Assembly: GCA_026702755.1 (NCBI GenBank)
Contig: JAPPBX010000087.1
Span: forward strand, 50,140 to 114,139
Direction of reading: 5' to 3'
From: Candidatus Poribacteria bacterium
GTDB lineage: Bacteria > Poribacteria > WGA-4E > WGA-3G
DNA: 64,000 nucleotides
Positions 9,191-18,029 of this stretch are shown here, in pieces; the stretch's first letter is position 1; each line of letters begins with the position of its first letter. Both the position numbers and the translations under genes were made by a program. The notes beneath the pieces were generated by a model that worked only from the letters and a program-made list of their open reading frames with translations, was not told the DNA's origin and ran no database searches.

Positions 9191-10327
9191 ATGTTACATT
9201 TTGATTATTTGAATCCCGGTTCTCGGATTAATTTGCCAGAAGTTGCAGCATGCCTGAATGTTCAAATTCCAGAATTTGAGATTCTTGCAAGTCATCCTGG
9301 AGGTATGGGTATATGTTTTCAACTCAAAAGTCTGTCCAATCTTGAAACTTATGCCCTTAAATGTATTCGCCCCGACTTGCTTGGGGACCAAGATTCTTTT
9401 GAACGCTTCCACGAAGAATTAATTGAAGAAACTCAGACAGTTGCAATGCGCCGCCTTGCAATCCGTAGGGATGTCCATAGCATTGAAGAAGCAGCTGCAG
9501 TTTTAAGAATACGGAGAGATCATCTACGGAATCGCGATTTACCCCGGGCAATGAGTCTTGCAGAAAAACAGTATAGCCTCATTAAGGAAGGATTGGTTTT
9601 AAACCCTCTTTTCCCTTCCTTACGAATTTCTGAAATTCAATTCCTTCGATTTGCTCTTAGTGGTGATAAAATTCTCAATGCTTGTCAAACAATGATGGAC
9701 GATCAAAAAATTCACCGCACATACCGACAACTCGCTTTTTTGGAAGAGGTTGAGGAGATTAGTGAAGGTCAACATTTTAAATTTGCTCTGGAAATGATAG
9801 ATAAAACCGTAAGTGAGGATGCATTTTCAACAAATTTTGACGCGACACTCCAAAAAAGACTATTTTTTATCAAACACAAAATTTATGCCGAACGATACAT
9901 GATAGGAAGAGACGACCAGTCAGGCAAACGCATATTCATCCGAGAAATTATTGATTACTTTCTTGAAAAGGAGGATGGGAAATATCCGCATCCTGTCATG
10001 ACAGCGCTAGTGCTTGAATGGATGGGACACATTAACGAGGCGGAAGATCTATTTCGTGAGGTTATTAAAACTTCCGAAGATTCATGGGAATCAGGTAAAG
10101 AATTGGTATTACTTCTTCAGCGAGATGGACGTTTGAAAGAAGCTTTATCTGAAGCGAATCTTCTTGTTGAATCAGCCCCTTGGCGAGCTGAAAGTTTTGA
10201 CGTGTTAAGTTACCTTGCTGAAAAAGTTGGTGATACTAAACTGGCAAATCACGCAAAAAAGAAGGGCAACCTGATCTTTGATAAAGAGAAAAAACTTTTC
10301 GAGAAATTAAGAACTCTTATATCGTAA
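9191..10327 (+). CDS. Kinase N-lobe fused to TPR-like helical repeats
   Basis: The start chosen is the ATG at 9191, with GGAG at 9182-9185; an ATG at 9176 is also in frame. Residues of about 20-80 read as the N-lobe of a Ser/Thr kinase: a glycine-rich SHPGGMGICFQL, the VAIK-like YALKCIRPDLL and the helix-C-like SFERFHEEL. No HRD, DFG or APE follows. The rest (about 90-378) is helical and TPR-like, for example HPVMTALVLEWMGHINEAED and the AEDLFREVIK repeat. Phosphotransfer is therefore not expected; nucleotide or peptide binding is possible. The gene is AT-rich and sits between the SdhC-like and sdhA genes. That placement suggests insertion rather than a respiratory role. Confidence 0.65.
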   Translation: MLHFDYLNPGSRINLPEVAACLNVQIPEFEILASHPGGMGICFQLKSLSNLETYALKCIRPDLLGDQDSFERFHEELIEETQTVAMRRLAIRRDVHSIEEAAAVLRIRRDHLRNRDLPRAMSLAEKQYSLIKEGLVLNPLFPSLRISEIQFLRFALSGDKILNACQTMMDDQKIHRTYRQLAFLEEVEEISEGQHFKFALEMIDKTVSEDAFSTNFDATLQKRLFFIKHKIYAERYMIGRDDQSGKRIFIREIIDYFLEKEDGKYPHPVMTALVLEWMGHINEAEDLFREVIKTSEDSWESGKELVLLLQRDGRLKEALSEANLLVESAPWRAESFDVLSYLAEKVGDTKLANHAKKKGNLIFDKEKKLFEKLRTLIS

Positions 10328-10396
10328 CCCTATACTCTGCACTTCTGTAGTTCTCCGGGGCCGCTCACGTTTTAAATCTATAGAGAGGTATAAACC

Positions 10397-10753
10397 ATGG
10401 TTACTTTGGATGATATTTTAGTGGATCACATAACAACTAAAATTGAACAAGACAATTTGGTTCCACAACTCCTATATTTATGCAATGAAAACTTAATCAA
10501 TGAAATCAAAGAAATCGGATCTAATATCGCATTAGATGTTGCTTCTAAAATGCAAGGCACGAATCCATACGATTTATCTATGCGAATAACTGCTGATCAA
10601 GAGAACGAATCTCTACTTTCTAATTCCAAGGCAGCACAAGAGGCTAACGCACGACATGATACGACACTGAGAATATGTGATCGAATTGCAAGTGCTGAAG
10701 TTGCAATGAAGGTAATGGAAGACTTGAGAAGTAAATATGGGGAGCCTCAATAG
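10397..10753 (+). CDS. Hypothetical helical protein
   Basis: 118 residues, ATG preceded by GAGAGG. I do not recognise the family. It is hydrophilic, predicted mostly helical, with no signal peptide, membrane segment or metal motif. Visible features are a Leu/Ile-rich N-terminus (VPQLLYLCNENLINEIKEI) and a charged C-terminus. It lies 70 bases after the kinase-lobe/TPR gene and shares its AT-rich composition, so the two may have arrived together. Confidence 0.55.
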   Translation: MVTLDDILVDHITTKIEQDNLVPQLLYLCNENLINEIKEIGSNIALDVASKMQGTNPYDLSMRITADQENESLLSNSKAAQEANARHDTTLRICDRIASAEVAMKVMEDLRSKYGEPQ

Positions 10754-10945
10754 AGCAATACTTGAAATTAGAAGGATAGACACTAGAATTAGCGTTAACA
10801 CACTGGATTATTCCTCGGAATTAAACAGTTTGTCAGTTCGGTAGAGCATAGCGAAACTTAAGAAAAAATGCATACTTCTACCACGGAAAGACAGCAATTT
10901 TAGACAATATAAATTACATGCTGGGGAAAGTGAGGGAATTTTAAT

Positions 10946-12778
10946 TTGGCATCTTACGAAACCCATGAATATGATGTATTGATAATCGGAGCCGGTGGTG
11001 CCGGACTTCGTGCTGCGATTGAAGCCGCTGTAGGCGACCTTAAGGTAGGACTTGTCTGCAAATCTTTGCTTGGTAAAGCACACACCGTTATGGCAGAGGG
11101 TGGTGTCGCCGCTGCTTTGGCGAATGTTGACGAAAGAGACAGTTGGCGTGTGCATTTCGCTGACACGATGCGCGGCGGCCAGTATCTCTCCGACGCACGA
11201 ATGGCGGAACTTCATGCCCAAGAATCACCAGACCGTGTGCGTGAACTTGAAGCCTGGGGTGCACTCTTTGACCGGACACAGGATGGAGGTATCCTCCAGC
11301 GAAACTTCGGTGGACACCAATACCCGCGCCTTGCACACGTCGGTGACAGGACGGGATTGGAAATGATTCGCGCCCTACAAGATCACGGTATTCACCAAGG
11401 CATTGAGGTGCACATGGAGAATACGATCATTTCGCTCCTCAAAACCGGGGACAGAGTATCGGGTGCTTTCGGTTATGAACGCGAAAAAGGACGCTTCAAA
11501 GTCTTCACCGCAAAAGCCGTCGTTTTGGCAACGGGTGGTGTCGGAAAGGCATACAAAATTACGAGCAACAGTTGGGAATACACCGGTGATGGACACTCTC
11601 TCGCATATCACGCTGGCGCAGAACTGATTGACATGGAGTTCGTCCAATTTCATCCGACCGGTATGGTATGGCCCCCCAGTGTTCGAGGTATCTTGGTTAC
11701 AGAGGGGGTACGTGGTGAAGGCGGTATCCTTACAAACAGTGAAGACAGACGCTTCATGTTTGACGATATTCCCGAACTCTATGTAAATCAAACAGCAGAT
11801 AATCCTGAAGAGGGCTGGCGGTATACACAAGGCGACCGAGAGGCACGTCGTCCCCCTGAACTCCTCACACGCGATCACGTTGCACGCTGCATCGTCCGAG
11901 AAGTACAGGAAGGACGTGGGAGCCCACACGGTGGTGTGTTCTTAGATATTGCGTGGATAAAGGAGAAAATTCCAAACGCCCCAGAACATATCCGTAGAAA
12001 GCTGCCGAGCATGTACCATCAATTCAAAGAACTCGCCGACATTGACATCACGGAGGAACCGATGGAGGTCGGTCCGACAACGCATTATATCATGGGCGGT
12101 ATCCGTGTTGATGCGGATTCACAGATGACAGCGGTTCCAGGACTTTTCGCTGCGGGTGAATGCGCTGCAGGTTTACACGGTGCGAACAGACTCGGCGGTA
12201 ACTCACTATCTGATCTACTCGTTTTCGGTAAGCGTGCTGGCGAATATGCAGCGCAGTTTGCAACGGAAAACGAGGCGGTACCACTCGATGAAGCGCAAAT
12301 TGATGAAGTCGCTGTGCACACCTTAAAACCGTTTGAGAATCCACCAGATGACGGCAACGGAGACAAGATGGGACCTTATGACATTCAGGCACAACTGCAA
12401 GAAAAAATGCAGGAACTGGTAGGGATTGCCCGAAGCCAAGAGAGTCTCACACAAGCGTTGGAGGAGATTCAGAACTTACGCGAAAAAGCCGAGATCGTCC
12501 ACGCTATCGGCAATCGAGAATACAACTCCGGATGGCATACCGCGCTTGATCTCGATTGCCTACTCACGGTCTCCGAGGCGATCGCGCTTGCGGCATTAGA
12601 ACGTAAGGCGAGTATCGGCGCGCACTCACGGGACGATTATCCAGAAAAAGAGGAATCCGGTGCGGGGAAATACAACACAATCGTCAAGAAGGCAGACGAC
12701 GGCACAATGGAAATCCGGCGGCATCCGGTTGCTGAACTTCGAGCCGACCTGCAGGAAATCATAGACGAGATGGGATAG
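10946..12778 (+). CDS. sdhA: Succinate dehydrogenase flavoprotein subunit
   Basis: 610 residues from a TTG at 10946, with GAGGG at 10932-10936. The FAD dinucleotide fold is at GAGGAG (15-20). His46 in AHTVMAEGG is the position used for covalent FAD. Active-site and substrate motifs follow: FVQFHPTGM, the EGVRGEGG loop, LLTRDHVARCIVREV, HYIMGGI, and GECAAGLHGANRLGGNSL near the end of the FAD domain. It oxidises succinate to fumarate in complex II and passes electrons to the iron-sulfur subunit encoded at 12926. Motifs resemble mycobacterial Sdh1 or fumarate reductase-type enzymes; the direction in vivo cannot be told. Confidence 0.93.
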   Translation: MASYETHEYDVLIIGAGGAGLRAAIEAAVGDLKVGLVCKSLLGKAHTVMAEGGVAAALANVDERDSWRVHFADTMRGGQYLSDARMAELHAQESPDRVRELEAWGALFDRTQDGGILQRNFGGHQYPRLAHVGDRTGLEMIRALQDHGIHQGIEVHMENTIISLLKTGDRVSGAFGYEREKGRFKVFTAKAVVLATGGVGKAYKITSNSWEYTGDGHSLAYHAGAELIDMEFVQFHPTGMVWPPSVRGILVTEGVRGEGGILTNSEDRRFMFDDIPELYVNQTADNPEEGWRYTQGDREARRPPELLTRDHVARCIVREVQEGRGSPHGGVFLDIAWIKEKIPNAPEHIRRKLPSMYHQFKELADIDITEEPMEVGPTTHYIMGGIRVDADSQMTAVPGLFAAGECAAGLHGANRLGGNSLSDLLVFGKRAGEYAAQFATENEAVPLDEAQIDEVAVHTLKPFENPPDDGNGDKMGPYDIQAQLQEKMQELVGIARSQESLTQALEEIQNLREKAEIVHAIGNREYNSGWHTALDLDCLLTVSEAIALAALERKASIGAHSRDDYPEKEESGAGKYNTIVKKADDGTMEIRRHPVAELRADLQEIIDEMG

Positions 12779-12925
12779 ATAGTTTTCGGTTATCAGTTGT
12801 TGGTTAAAGAGGTTTCAGATGACGATAACCTAAACGGGAAAGGGAGGAAAGCAGTTGATGATTGTCTGGGGATAGTCGCGTCACAACAGACGTAACCGAT
12901 AACTCTCACTGCGAGGCAAACTATT
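12779..12925. other. Spacer between sdhA and sdhB with repeat core
   Basis: This 147-base gap is long for an sdhAB pair. It contains a stretch around 12793-12816 (TATCAGTTGTTGG and AAAGAGGTTTC) related to the AAAGAGGTTT-containing spacer repeats at 27642-27732 and 45591-45752. It appears to be an inserted repeat rather than a regulatory site. Confidence 0.45.
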
Positions 12926-13666
12926 ATGGCGAAAGCAACATTTAGAATCTGGCGTGGCAATGCAGATGGTGCGGAATTTGTCGATTATGATACCGAGGTT
13001 TCTGAAGGCATGGTGGTCTTAGACGCTGTGCACCGTATCCAAGCTGAACAGGCGAATGACATGGCTGTTCGCTGGAACTGTAAGGCAGGAAAATGCGGCT
13101 CCTGTTCCGCCGAAGTCAATGGGCAACCGAAGTTGATGTGTATGACGCGCCTCAACGACTTACCCCTTGATGAACCTGTCACAGTCGAACCGATGCGGGC
13201 ATTCCCACTCATTAAGGACCTCGTTACGGACGTGTCGTGGAACTTCAAAGTCAAAGAGAAGATGAAACCCTTTACGCCACGGCCGCCTGATGCGGAAGAT
13301 GGCACATGGCGAATGGAACAGGAAGACATTGATCATGTCCAAGAGTTTCGGAAGTGTATTGAGTGCTTCCTCTGCCAAGATGTCTGTCATGTTCTCAGGG
13401 AGCACGACTTGCATGATGAATTCATCGGACCCCGATTCTTTGTTTACGCCGCTTCTTTGGAAATGCATCCAATTGACACCGAAAACCGGCTGGAGGAACT
13501 GAAGGATTCGGATGGCATCGGGTATTGCAACATCACCAAATGTTGTACCAAGGTATGCCCGGAGCATATTACAATTACCGACAATGCCATCATTCCGCTC
13601 AAGGAGCGCGTTGTCGATCAATTTTACGATCCGATCAAAAAACTTTTTCGCGTCTTTAGTCGTTAA
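12926..13666 (+). CDS. sdhB: Succinate dehydrogenase iron-sulfur subunit
   Basis: 246 residues. The [2Fe-2S] ligands are Cys52, 57, 60 and 72 (NCKAGKCGSC and KLMC). The second half has CIECFLCQDVC (Cys144, 147, 150, 154) and CNITKCCTKVCPEHI (Cys201, 206, 207, 211) for the [4Fe-4S] and [3Fe-4S] clusters. The FRKCIECFLCQDVC and YCNITKCC motifs are those of the mycobacterial Sdh1 branch. It carries electrons from SdhA to the membrane anchor. It is the last gene of the locus; a promoter for the next gene lies just after it. Confidence 0.94.
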   Translation: MAKATFRIWRGNADGAEFVDYDTEVSEGMVVLDAVHRIQAEQANDMAVRWNCKAGKCGSCSAEVNGQPKLMCMTRLNDLPLDEPVTVEPMRAFPLIKDLVTDVSWNFKVKEKMKPFTPRPPDAEDGTWRMEQEDIDHVQEFRKCIECFLCQDVCHVLREHDLHDEFIGPRFFVYAASLEMHPIDTENRLEELKDSDGIGYCNITKCCTKVCPEHITITDNAIIPLKERVVDQFYDPIKKLFRVFSR

Positions 13667-13696
13667 GCATATTGCTTAGATTAACGAAAAAATGAA

Positions 13697-13725
13697 TTGA
13701 CTTTCCTCAAAGTTTGTGGTAGACT
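13697..13725 (+). promoter_or_regulatory. Sigma-70 promoter for Gfo/Idh/MocA gene
   Basis: TTGACT at 13697-13702, a 17-base spacer and TAGACT at 13720-13725, about 95 bases before the start at 13820. Confidence 0.6.
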
Positions 13726-13819
13726 TTCCACACCTTTGACGAAACCGATATACGAGTTTACAAATTCGACATAATGATACCCATAGTTTCTTTTGACCTA
13801 TTCCGGAGATCTGATAATC

Positions 13820-14956
13820 ATGAGAACCAGCAAGAATGATATTTTAAGAGTCGGCGTGATTGGACCAGGTGGTGCGGGACGTGGGAACACACTCGGTTTC
13901 GCAACTCGTCCTGATGCAGAAGTTGTCGCCGCCGCGGATACACACGAAGGAAGTTTGGATGCTTTAGAGAATGGACTTCAAGAGAGAGTCGAAGACTATA
14001 AAGCAAACAGTTTTAAACGCTACCTCGGTGATTACGAATTCATTGAGATGCTCAATCATGAAGACCTTGACATAGTTGGCGTTTTCTCGCCCCATTCCCT
14101 GCACGATATTCATGTGAAATATGCCCTCCGCGCAGGTTGCCATGTCATTGTCGAAAAACCGATGGCGAACATCGTCGGTGATGCAATCACCATAACCAGA
14201 ATTGCGATGGGGAGCGGGTTACACCTCGTCGGTGGGTATCAACGACATTACGAAGACACCTATATGGCAGCCAGACGCGCAATCGCTGAAGGACGTATCG
14301 GAAACCTACAGAAATTTGAGGTTTACATGGCACAACGATGGGGCGCGGGCGGATGGCGCGGAGACCCACGCTTCTCTGGCGGTGGACAGCCTAACGACTC
14401 TGGCAGCCATCTCCAAGACATATTCTTGTGGATGATCGGTGCTTTGCCAACTGAAGTTTACGGAACAACCGACATGAAATTTGAGGACGACGACGGGAAT
14501 CTCGTTCCGAAGTTTGTTGAAATTAATTCTTACTCCGATGTAGCCTTAGATAACGGTGCCGAAGGCACCATCACGATCCTTGGTAACACACGCGTCGGGT
14601 TTGAAGAATGGGTAATTCTTGAGGGCGACGAAGGTACGATCGAAATCAAAGGGGGGATCCGGTACATCCCCAAGGGCGGTGAGGCAGAACCTCTTACTTA
14701 TCCGCGTCCAGAAGGCTATCCGCGCAACAAAGTCGATCAACTCGTCGGTTTGGTGAAAGGTGAGTACGACACAAACTATACCTCCGGTATCAATGGTGTA
14801 CGCACCAGTTGGTTGACAAATTCGATTCTGGAAGCAGGAAGAGGACCCGATGCGAAAAATAGGGTGGATTGCGATGCCCTCATCCAGAAAGAGGGTTACA
14901 CGCGTCAAGACGTTTCAGCCTTGATTGATGAATGTGCGTCCAGATCGTGCTATTAG
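13820..14956 (+). CDS. Gfo/Idh/MocA family oxidoreductase
   Basis: An NAD(P)-binding sugar or inositol dehydrogenase-type protein. The Rossmann motif GVIGPGGAGRG is at residues 12-22. The family signature HVIVEKPMA, which carries the conserved Lys, lies near residue 105, and GGGQPNDSGSHLQDI carries the catalytic-type Asp/His. The start is the ATG at 13820 with GGAG at 13805-13808; an upstream TTG at 13793 has no ribosome site. The C-terminal alpha/beta domain is complete. Substrate unknown. It stands alone, with a promoter upstream and a separate ribosome site for the next gene. A second family member is at 43152. Confidence 0.9.
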   Translation: MRTSKNDILRVGVIGPGGAGRGNTLGFATRPDAEVVAAADTHEGSLDALENGLQERVEDYKANSFKRYLGDYEFIEMLNHEDLDIVGVFSPHSLHDIHVKYALRAGCHVIVEKPMANIVGDAITITRIAMGSGLHLVGGYQRHYEDTYMAARRAIAEGRIGNLQKFEVYMAQRWGAGGWRGDPRFSGGGQPNDSGSHLQDIFLWMIGALPTEVYGTTDMKFEDDDGNLVPKFVEINSYSDVALDNGAEGTITILGNTRVGFEEWVILEGDEGTIEIKGGIRYIPKGGEAEPLTYPRPEGYPRNKVDQLVGLVKGEYDTNYTSGINGVRTSWLTNSILEAGRGPDAKNRVDCDALIQKEGYTRQDVSALIDECASRSCY

Positions 14957-15021
14957 AACACGCGGATGTCCATTCTCGCAGCCGTCCTTGAACGAAGCCA
15001 ACACCAGAAAGGAGAAAAACT

Positions 15022-17040
15022 GTGAAATTCCTACGACAGATTGCAGATTTCCAAAAACTCGGTCTTAAGAGCATGAGGTATTACGCGTTTATTACAGCCA
15101 TTTTATTCATAGCAGTGCAAACTGCTTGTGTGACCGGCGGTGGTGGATTGCGCAATGCGGAAAAACTCGCTGAAAGCAAAGACTACCACGGTGCGCTCGA
15201 GGCTTATCAAAGCATTGCGAATACCGAACCGGGGACACCGGAAGCCCGTCAAGCACAACTCGCCATAGGTAAACTCTCTATTGGTCAGATGAACCAACCC
15301 GCAGAGGGTATCAAAGCCTATGAAGCCGTCATAGCCACCGCACCAGAAAGCGACGAGGCAGCCGAAGCATACTATGAACTCGGCATGCACTATTTTAGGG
15401 AAAAGGATTTTAAAGCCTCAATAACACAATTCGACGCAGTCGTCAATAACTTTCCGCAGCTGGAACTGAGTCAAAACGCGCATCTGATGTTGGCGAAAAG
15501 TTACGAGGAAGCGAAAAACTATGAACAAGCAGCAGAGGCTTTCGATAGTTTTGCGAACCGTAATCCGAGAAGTGAGCGCGCAGCGATAGCCATTGCGAAC
15601 AAAGGACGAATCCAGCAACAGTTCCTCAAAGATGAAGAGGAAACGAAACGTACGAATCAATTGCTCGTTAAGAGGTATGGAAAGGTTGAAGGTGCTGAAG
15701 AAACCGTTGAAAAGGCAAAAGAGATCTTGAGAGAACTCAATGCCACCATTCCAGAACCGGACAATCCAGAGGCAACACAGTACGGCAGAGAAATAGCACA
15801 ACAAGAAGCACAGCGGGCGGCCAGACGTGAACGTGACCGACCCCGCGGCGAGGTTGGGAGAAGTCGTGCGATGGGTAATCCGAATGCCCAAATCGCAGAT
15901 TCCGGATTCGGGATTAGTGCCGGAGAAGTCATGCGGAATTTCGGTGGACAGGGCGGCATCGCAGGCGATGAACAAGGAAGTTACTACGACGCGGAGCTTA
16001 TGATCGCCAATTTCTTTTATGGGGACGAACACTACCGTGACGCAGGTGCGTTATACTTCGACGCAATTGCGCGGGCAGAAGCCGCGGGAGAGAAGATTGA
16101 CCCATACAACTATCTCAAACTCTCAATTTGCTACCGAAAAGTTGGGATGCATCAACGTGCGAAACAGGTCTTGAAAAAAGCTGCAAGTCGAGATGGTGGG
16201 GTCATTGAAGCGGTCATCAACACCGGACGGAACCATTACACCTCGGAATCATACGAGAAAGCGTTAGAAACCTACAATTCTGTCATTGGAATGGCTCGAG
16301 GCAGAGATTCCGAGATTTACTGGCTAATCTCGCTTACCCATAAAAAGTTAGGTGAACCAGAGAAGGAACGAGAGGCTCTTGAGCGCGCTGTTGCGGTAAA
16401 TCCGCAGAATGCAGATGCGCTACAAAGCCTTGCTGAAGTCCTCCATTACCGGTTGAAGGACCGGAAAACCGCTGGCATCTTCCAAGACCTCGTTGATGAG
16501 AAAGGTGATACATATATCGGCTCCAAAACACTTGGTGACCTTACCTACAAGTACGGGAATTATGTGCAAGCCCGCGCCAAGTATAGAGCCGCCGCTCGAA
16601 CAGCGAAACGGCTGCTCAATCAGTCAGAAAACGATGCAGAAAAGCGAGAACTTCGCAATCAGATAATTTATGCAACTATTCTCGCCGCACGGGCGACCTA
16701 TCAGCTGAACAAACTGGAAGATGCCCAGAAAATGATTGACGAATTGGCGGTGGAATATCCTGACCACGCTCTGATCCCTTACGGCAAAGGCGAACTCGCG
16801 CTTCTCAAGGGTGATGGAGAAACCGCTATTGCAGAATTCCAAGCGTCGATTGAGAAAAACCCACTCTCTGACATTCCAGTGTTAGCTCTTGGAAATTACT
16901 ATGTTTCACAAGGCTTTAATGATGATGCCATAGCCCTTTGGGAAGGTTATTTGGAAAAAAACCAATATAACCAGAACGTTCGACGTAGCCTTACAAAGTT
17001 GAAGGGTGAGGGCGAAAACACCGAAAACGGCGAAAATTAA
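15022..17040 (+). CDS. TPR repeat protein, probable lipoprotein
   Basis: 672 residues from GTG at 15022, with GGAG at 15011-15014. The N-terminus has a positively charged lead, a hydrophobic stretch (YYAFITAILFIAVQTAC) and a Cys followed by Val-Thr-Gly-Gly. This fits a lipoprotein, although Gln at -3 is not ideal. At least ten TPR-like helical pairs follow, in two blocks (about 45-225 and 320-660) separated by a charged, low-complexity region near 240-300 (RAARRERDRPRGEVGRSR). The first block resembles the tol-pal/BamD type of periplasmic TPR. A role in envelope assembly or a secretion scaffold is an inference from architecture only. Confidence 0.8.
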   Translation: MKFLRQIADFQKLGLKSMRYYAFITAILFIAVQTACVTGGGGLRNAEKLAESKDYHGALEAYQSIANTEPGTPEARQAQLAIGKLSIGQMNQPAEGIKAYEAVIATAPESDEAAEAYYELGMHYFREKDFKASITQFDAVVNNFPQLELSQNAHLMLAKSYEEAKNYEQAAEAFDSFANRNPRSERAAIAIANKGRIQQQFLKDEEETKRTNQLLVKRYGKVEGAEETVEKAKEILRELNATIPEPDNPEATQYGREIAQQEAQRAARRERDRPRGEVGRSRAMGNPNAQIADSGFGISAGEVMRNFGGQGGIAGDEQGSYYDAELMIANFFYGDEHYRDAGALYFDAIARAEAAGEKIDPYNYLKLSICYRKVGMHQRAKQVLKKAASRDGGVIEAVINTGRNHYTSESYEKALETYNSVIGMARGRDSEIYWLISLTHKKLGEPEKEREALERAVAVNPQNADALQSLAEVLHYRLKDRKTAGIFQDLVDEKGDTYIGSKTLGDLTYKYGNYVQARAKYRAAARTAKRLLNQSENDAEKRELRNQIIYATILAARATYQLNKLEDAQKMIDELAVEYPDHALIPYGKGELALLKGDGETAIAEFQASIEKNPLSDIPVLALGNYYVSQGFNDDAIALWEGYLEKNQYNQNVRRSLTKLKGEGENTENGEN

Positions 17041-17051
17041 GTTGGTAAAGT

Positions 17052-17070
17052 GCGCGGTTGAAAACCGCGC
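17052..17070. repeat. REP-like palindrome after TPR gene
   Basis: GCGCGGTT, loop GAA, AACCGCGC, followed by CTATA: a perfect 8-bp stem 12 bases after the stop at 17040. It could help to end transcription but has no T-run directly after it. Related palindromes with a CCTAC-type tail occur at 17657, 37606, 37736 and 44403. Confidence 0.6.
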
Positions 17071-17114
17071 CTATACCTCACGATTTAGAAATAACCAACT
17101 TTTTTGAAAAAAAC

Positions 17115-17143
17115 TTGACCTTTTATAATCAATTGGGTATAAT
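17115..17143 (+). promoter_or_regulatory. Strong orphan sigma-70 promoter
   Basis: TTGACC at 17115-17120, a 17-base spacer and a perfect TATAAT at 17138-17143. No coding gene starts within 800 bases downstream (rho begins at 18030). It may drive a small RNA or a long rho leader. Confidence 0.65.
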
Positions 17144-17564
17144 TAACAATTAAGATTCTTAACTTCCTAAGCGCGAGCGCGCTTTAATTCACAGATTCCC
17201 CTAACGAAACAACGCAAGATGCTGAGGAAAGCGCGCTTTGAGGGAAAATGCGTTACTGGTTGTAAGGTATTATGTGCAACACCGGTTTCGATCTATTCTT
17301 TATCTATTCTTTATAACGTGGAAAATATAGAAGTGCTGCCTTTAGATCGAAAGCATCTTCTAACACACCTTGTGAAACAACCATACAAGAAACATTCCCG
17401 CGGGCAACATTGCACCTACTCCATCAATACCCTTGTATACCCAGCATTTCGCGCCGTTGTGTATCCCAACGGTAATCTCTCAAGCATTCAGTTGGGGTGT
17501 TACATCAGATTAAGTGGCTTTGTCAGTAAACTCGGCTTTCGTGCCTTGTTCCTCCTATGCCTAT

Positions 17565-17757
17565 TATAGTAAAACCTGTAATTACCTATACACCAGCGCA
17601 ATGGCGAGGTTAATGAAGATTAAAAAATTAATTCGGTAATTTCTTGGCGAAGTCCAGTGCGGTTCCAAACCGCACCTACCGGGTCTGGGGCGAATTAGAA
17701 TTACCGATTTAAATAATTAAACTTCATCAAACCTCGCCAGCAGCGGATTTTACTATA
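17565..17757. mobile_element. MITE-like element, TATAGTAAA termini, copy 1
   Basis: Terminal inverted repeats TATAGTAAAACC (17565-17576) and GGATTTTACTATA (17745-17757) bound 193 bases with no gene. Inside is a second, long imperfect inverted repeat: GGCGAGGTTAATGAAG near 17603-17618 against CTTCATCAAACCTCGCC near 17722-17738. A REP-like palindrome (17657-17675, GTGCGGTT/AACCGCAC) sits in the middle. A TA at each outer edge would fit a mariner/IS630-type target duplication. A shorter copy with the same ends and the same CGAGGTT...AACCTCGCC core is at 59159-59274. Confidence 0.6.
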
Positions 17758-17785
17758 AATGGCACGGTAGTGAAACCCGGTAGCT

Positions 17786-17800
17786 GCGGTTTTCAACCGC
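17786..17800. repeat. REP-like palindrome GCGGTT/AACCGC
   Basis: GCGGTT, loop TTC, AACCGC, followed by GCACC. Same family as the palindromes at 17052 and 17657, 29 bases outside the MITE-like element. Confidence 0.5.
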
Positions 17801-18029
17801 GCACCAAAAACGATAGAAACCAATTTCAGTAAATTAGTCTATAGGATCAGCCCCGATTCCATTTTAACCTTTTCTTTGTATCCTATTCTGGTGAAAACCT
17901 TCAAATTGCGAACCCATTTTTAACATACCGCATATTTGAGTGGAGACAGAGAATTCGTCAGGTTGTCAGATGAACACCACGGTGGAACGATTACCTTGGA
18001 ACCGGGCACAATGAGGAGTATCAGAAATT

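Larger units (their letters stand above)
17041..18029. other. Gene-poor spacer of about 1 kb
   Basis: No convincing protein gene. A 116-codon frame at 17219 has no ribosome site and looks random. The region contains palindromes at 17052-17070, 17657-17675 and 17786-17800, a strong promoter at 17115-17143 and a MITE-like element at 17565-17757. The part between the promoter and the element (about 17150-17560) could be a non-coding transcript. I compared it by eye with tmRNA, RNase P RNA and 6S RNA hallmarks and found no convincing match. Confidence 0.6.

Noticed and set aside
17150..17560. RNase P RNA or tmRNA gene
   Set aside because: A GAGGAAAG word near 17223 recalls RNase P RNA, but the other conserved blocks are missing, and no tRNA-like ends or tag frame of tmRNA are present.
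17219..17569. 116-codon frame in the spacer before rho
   Set aside because: No ribosome site, no recognisable motif and a random-looking composition; it runs into the MITE-like element.
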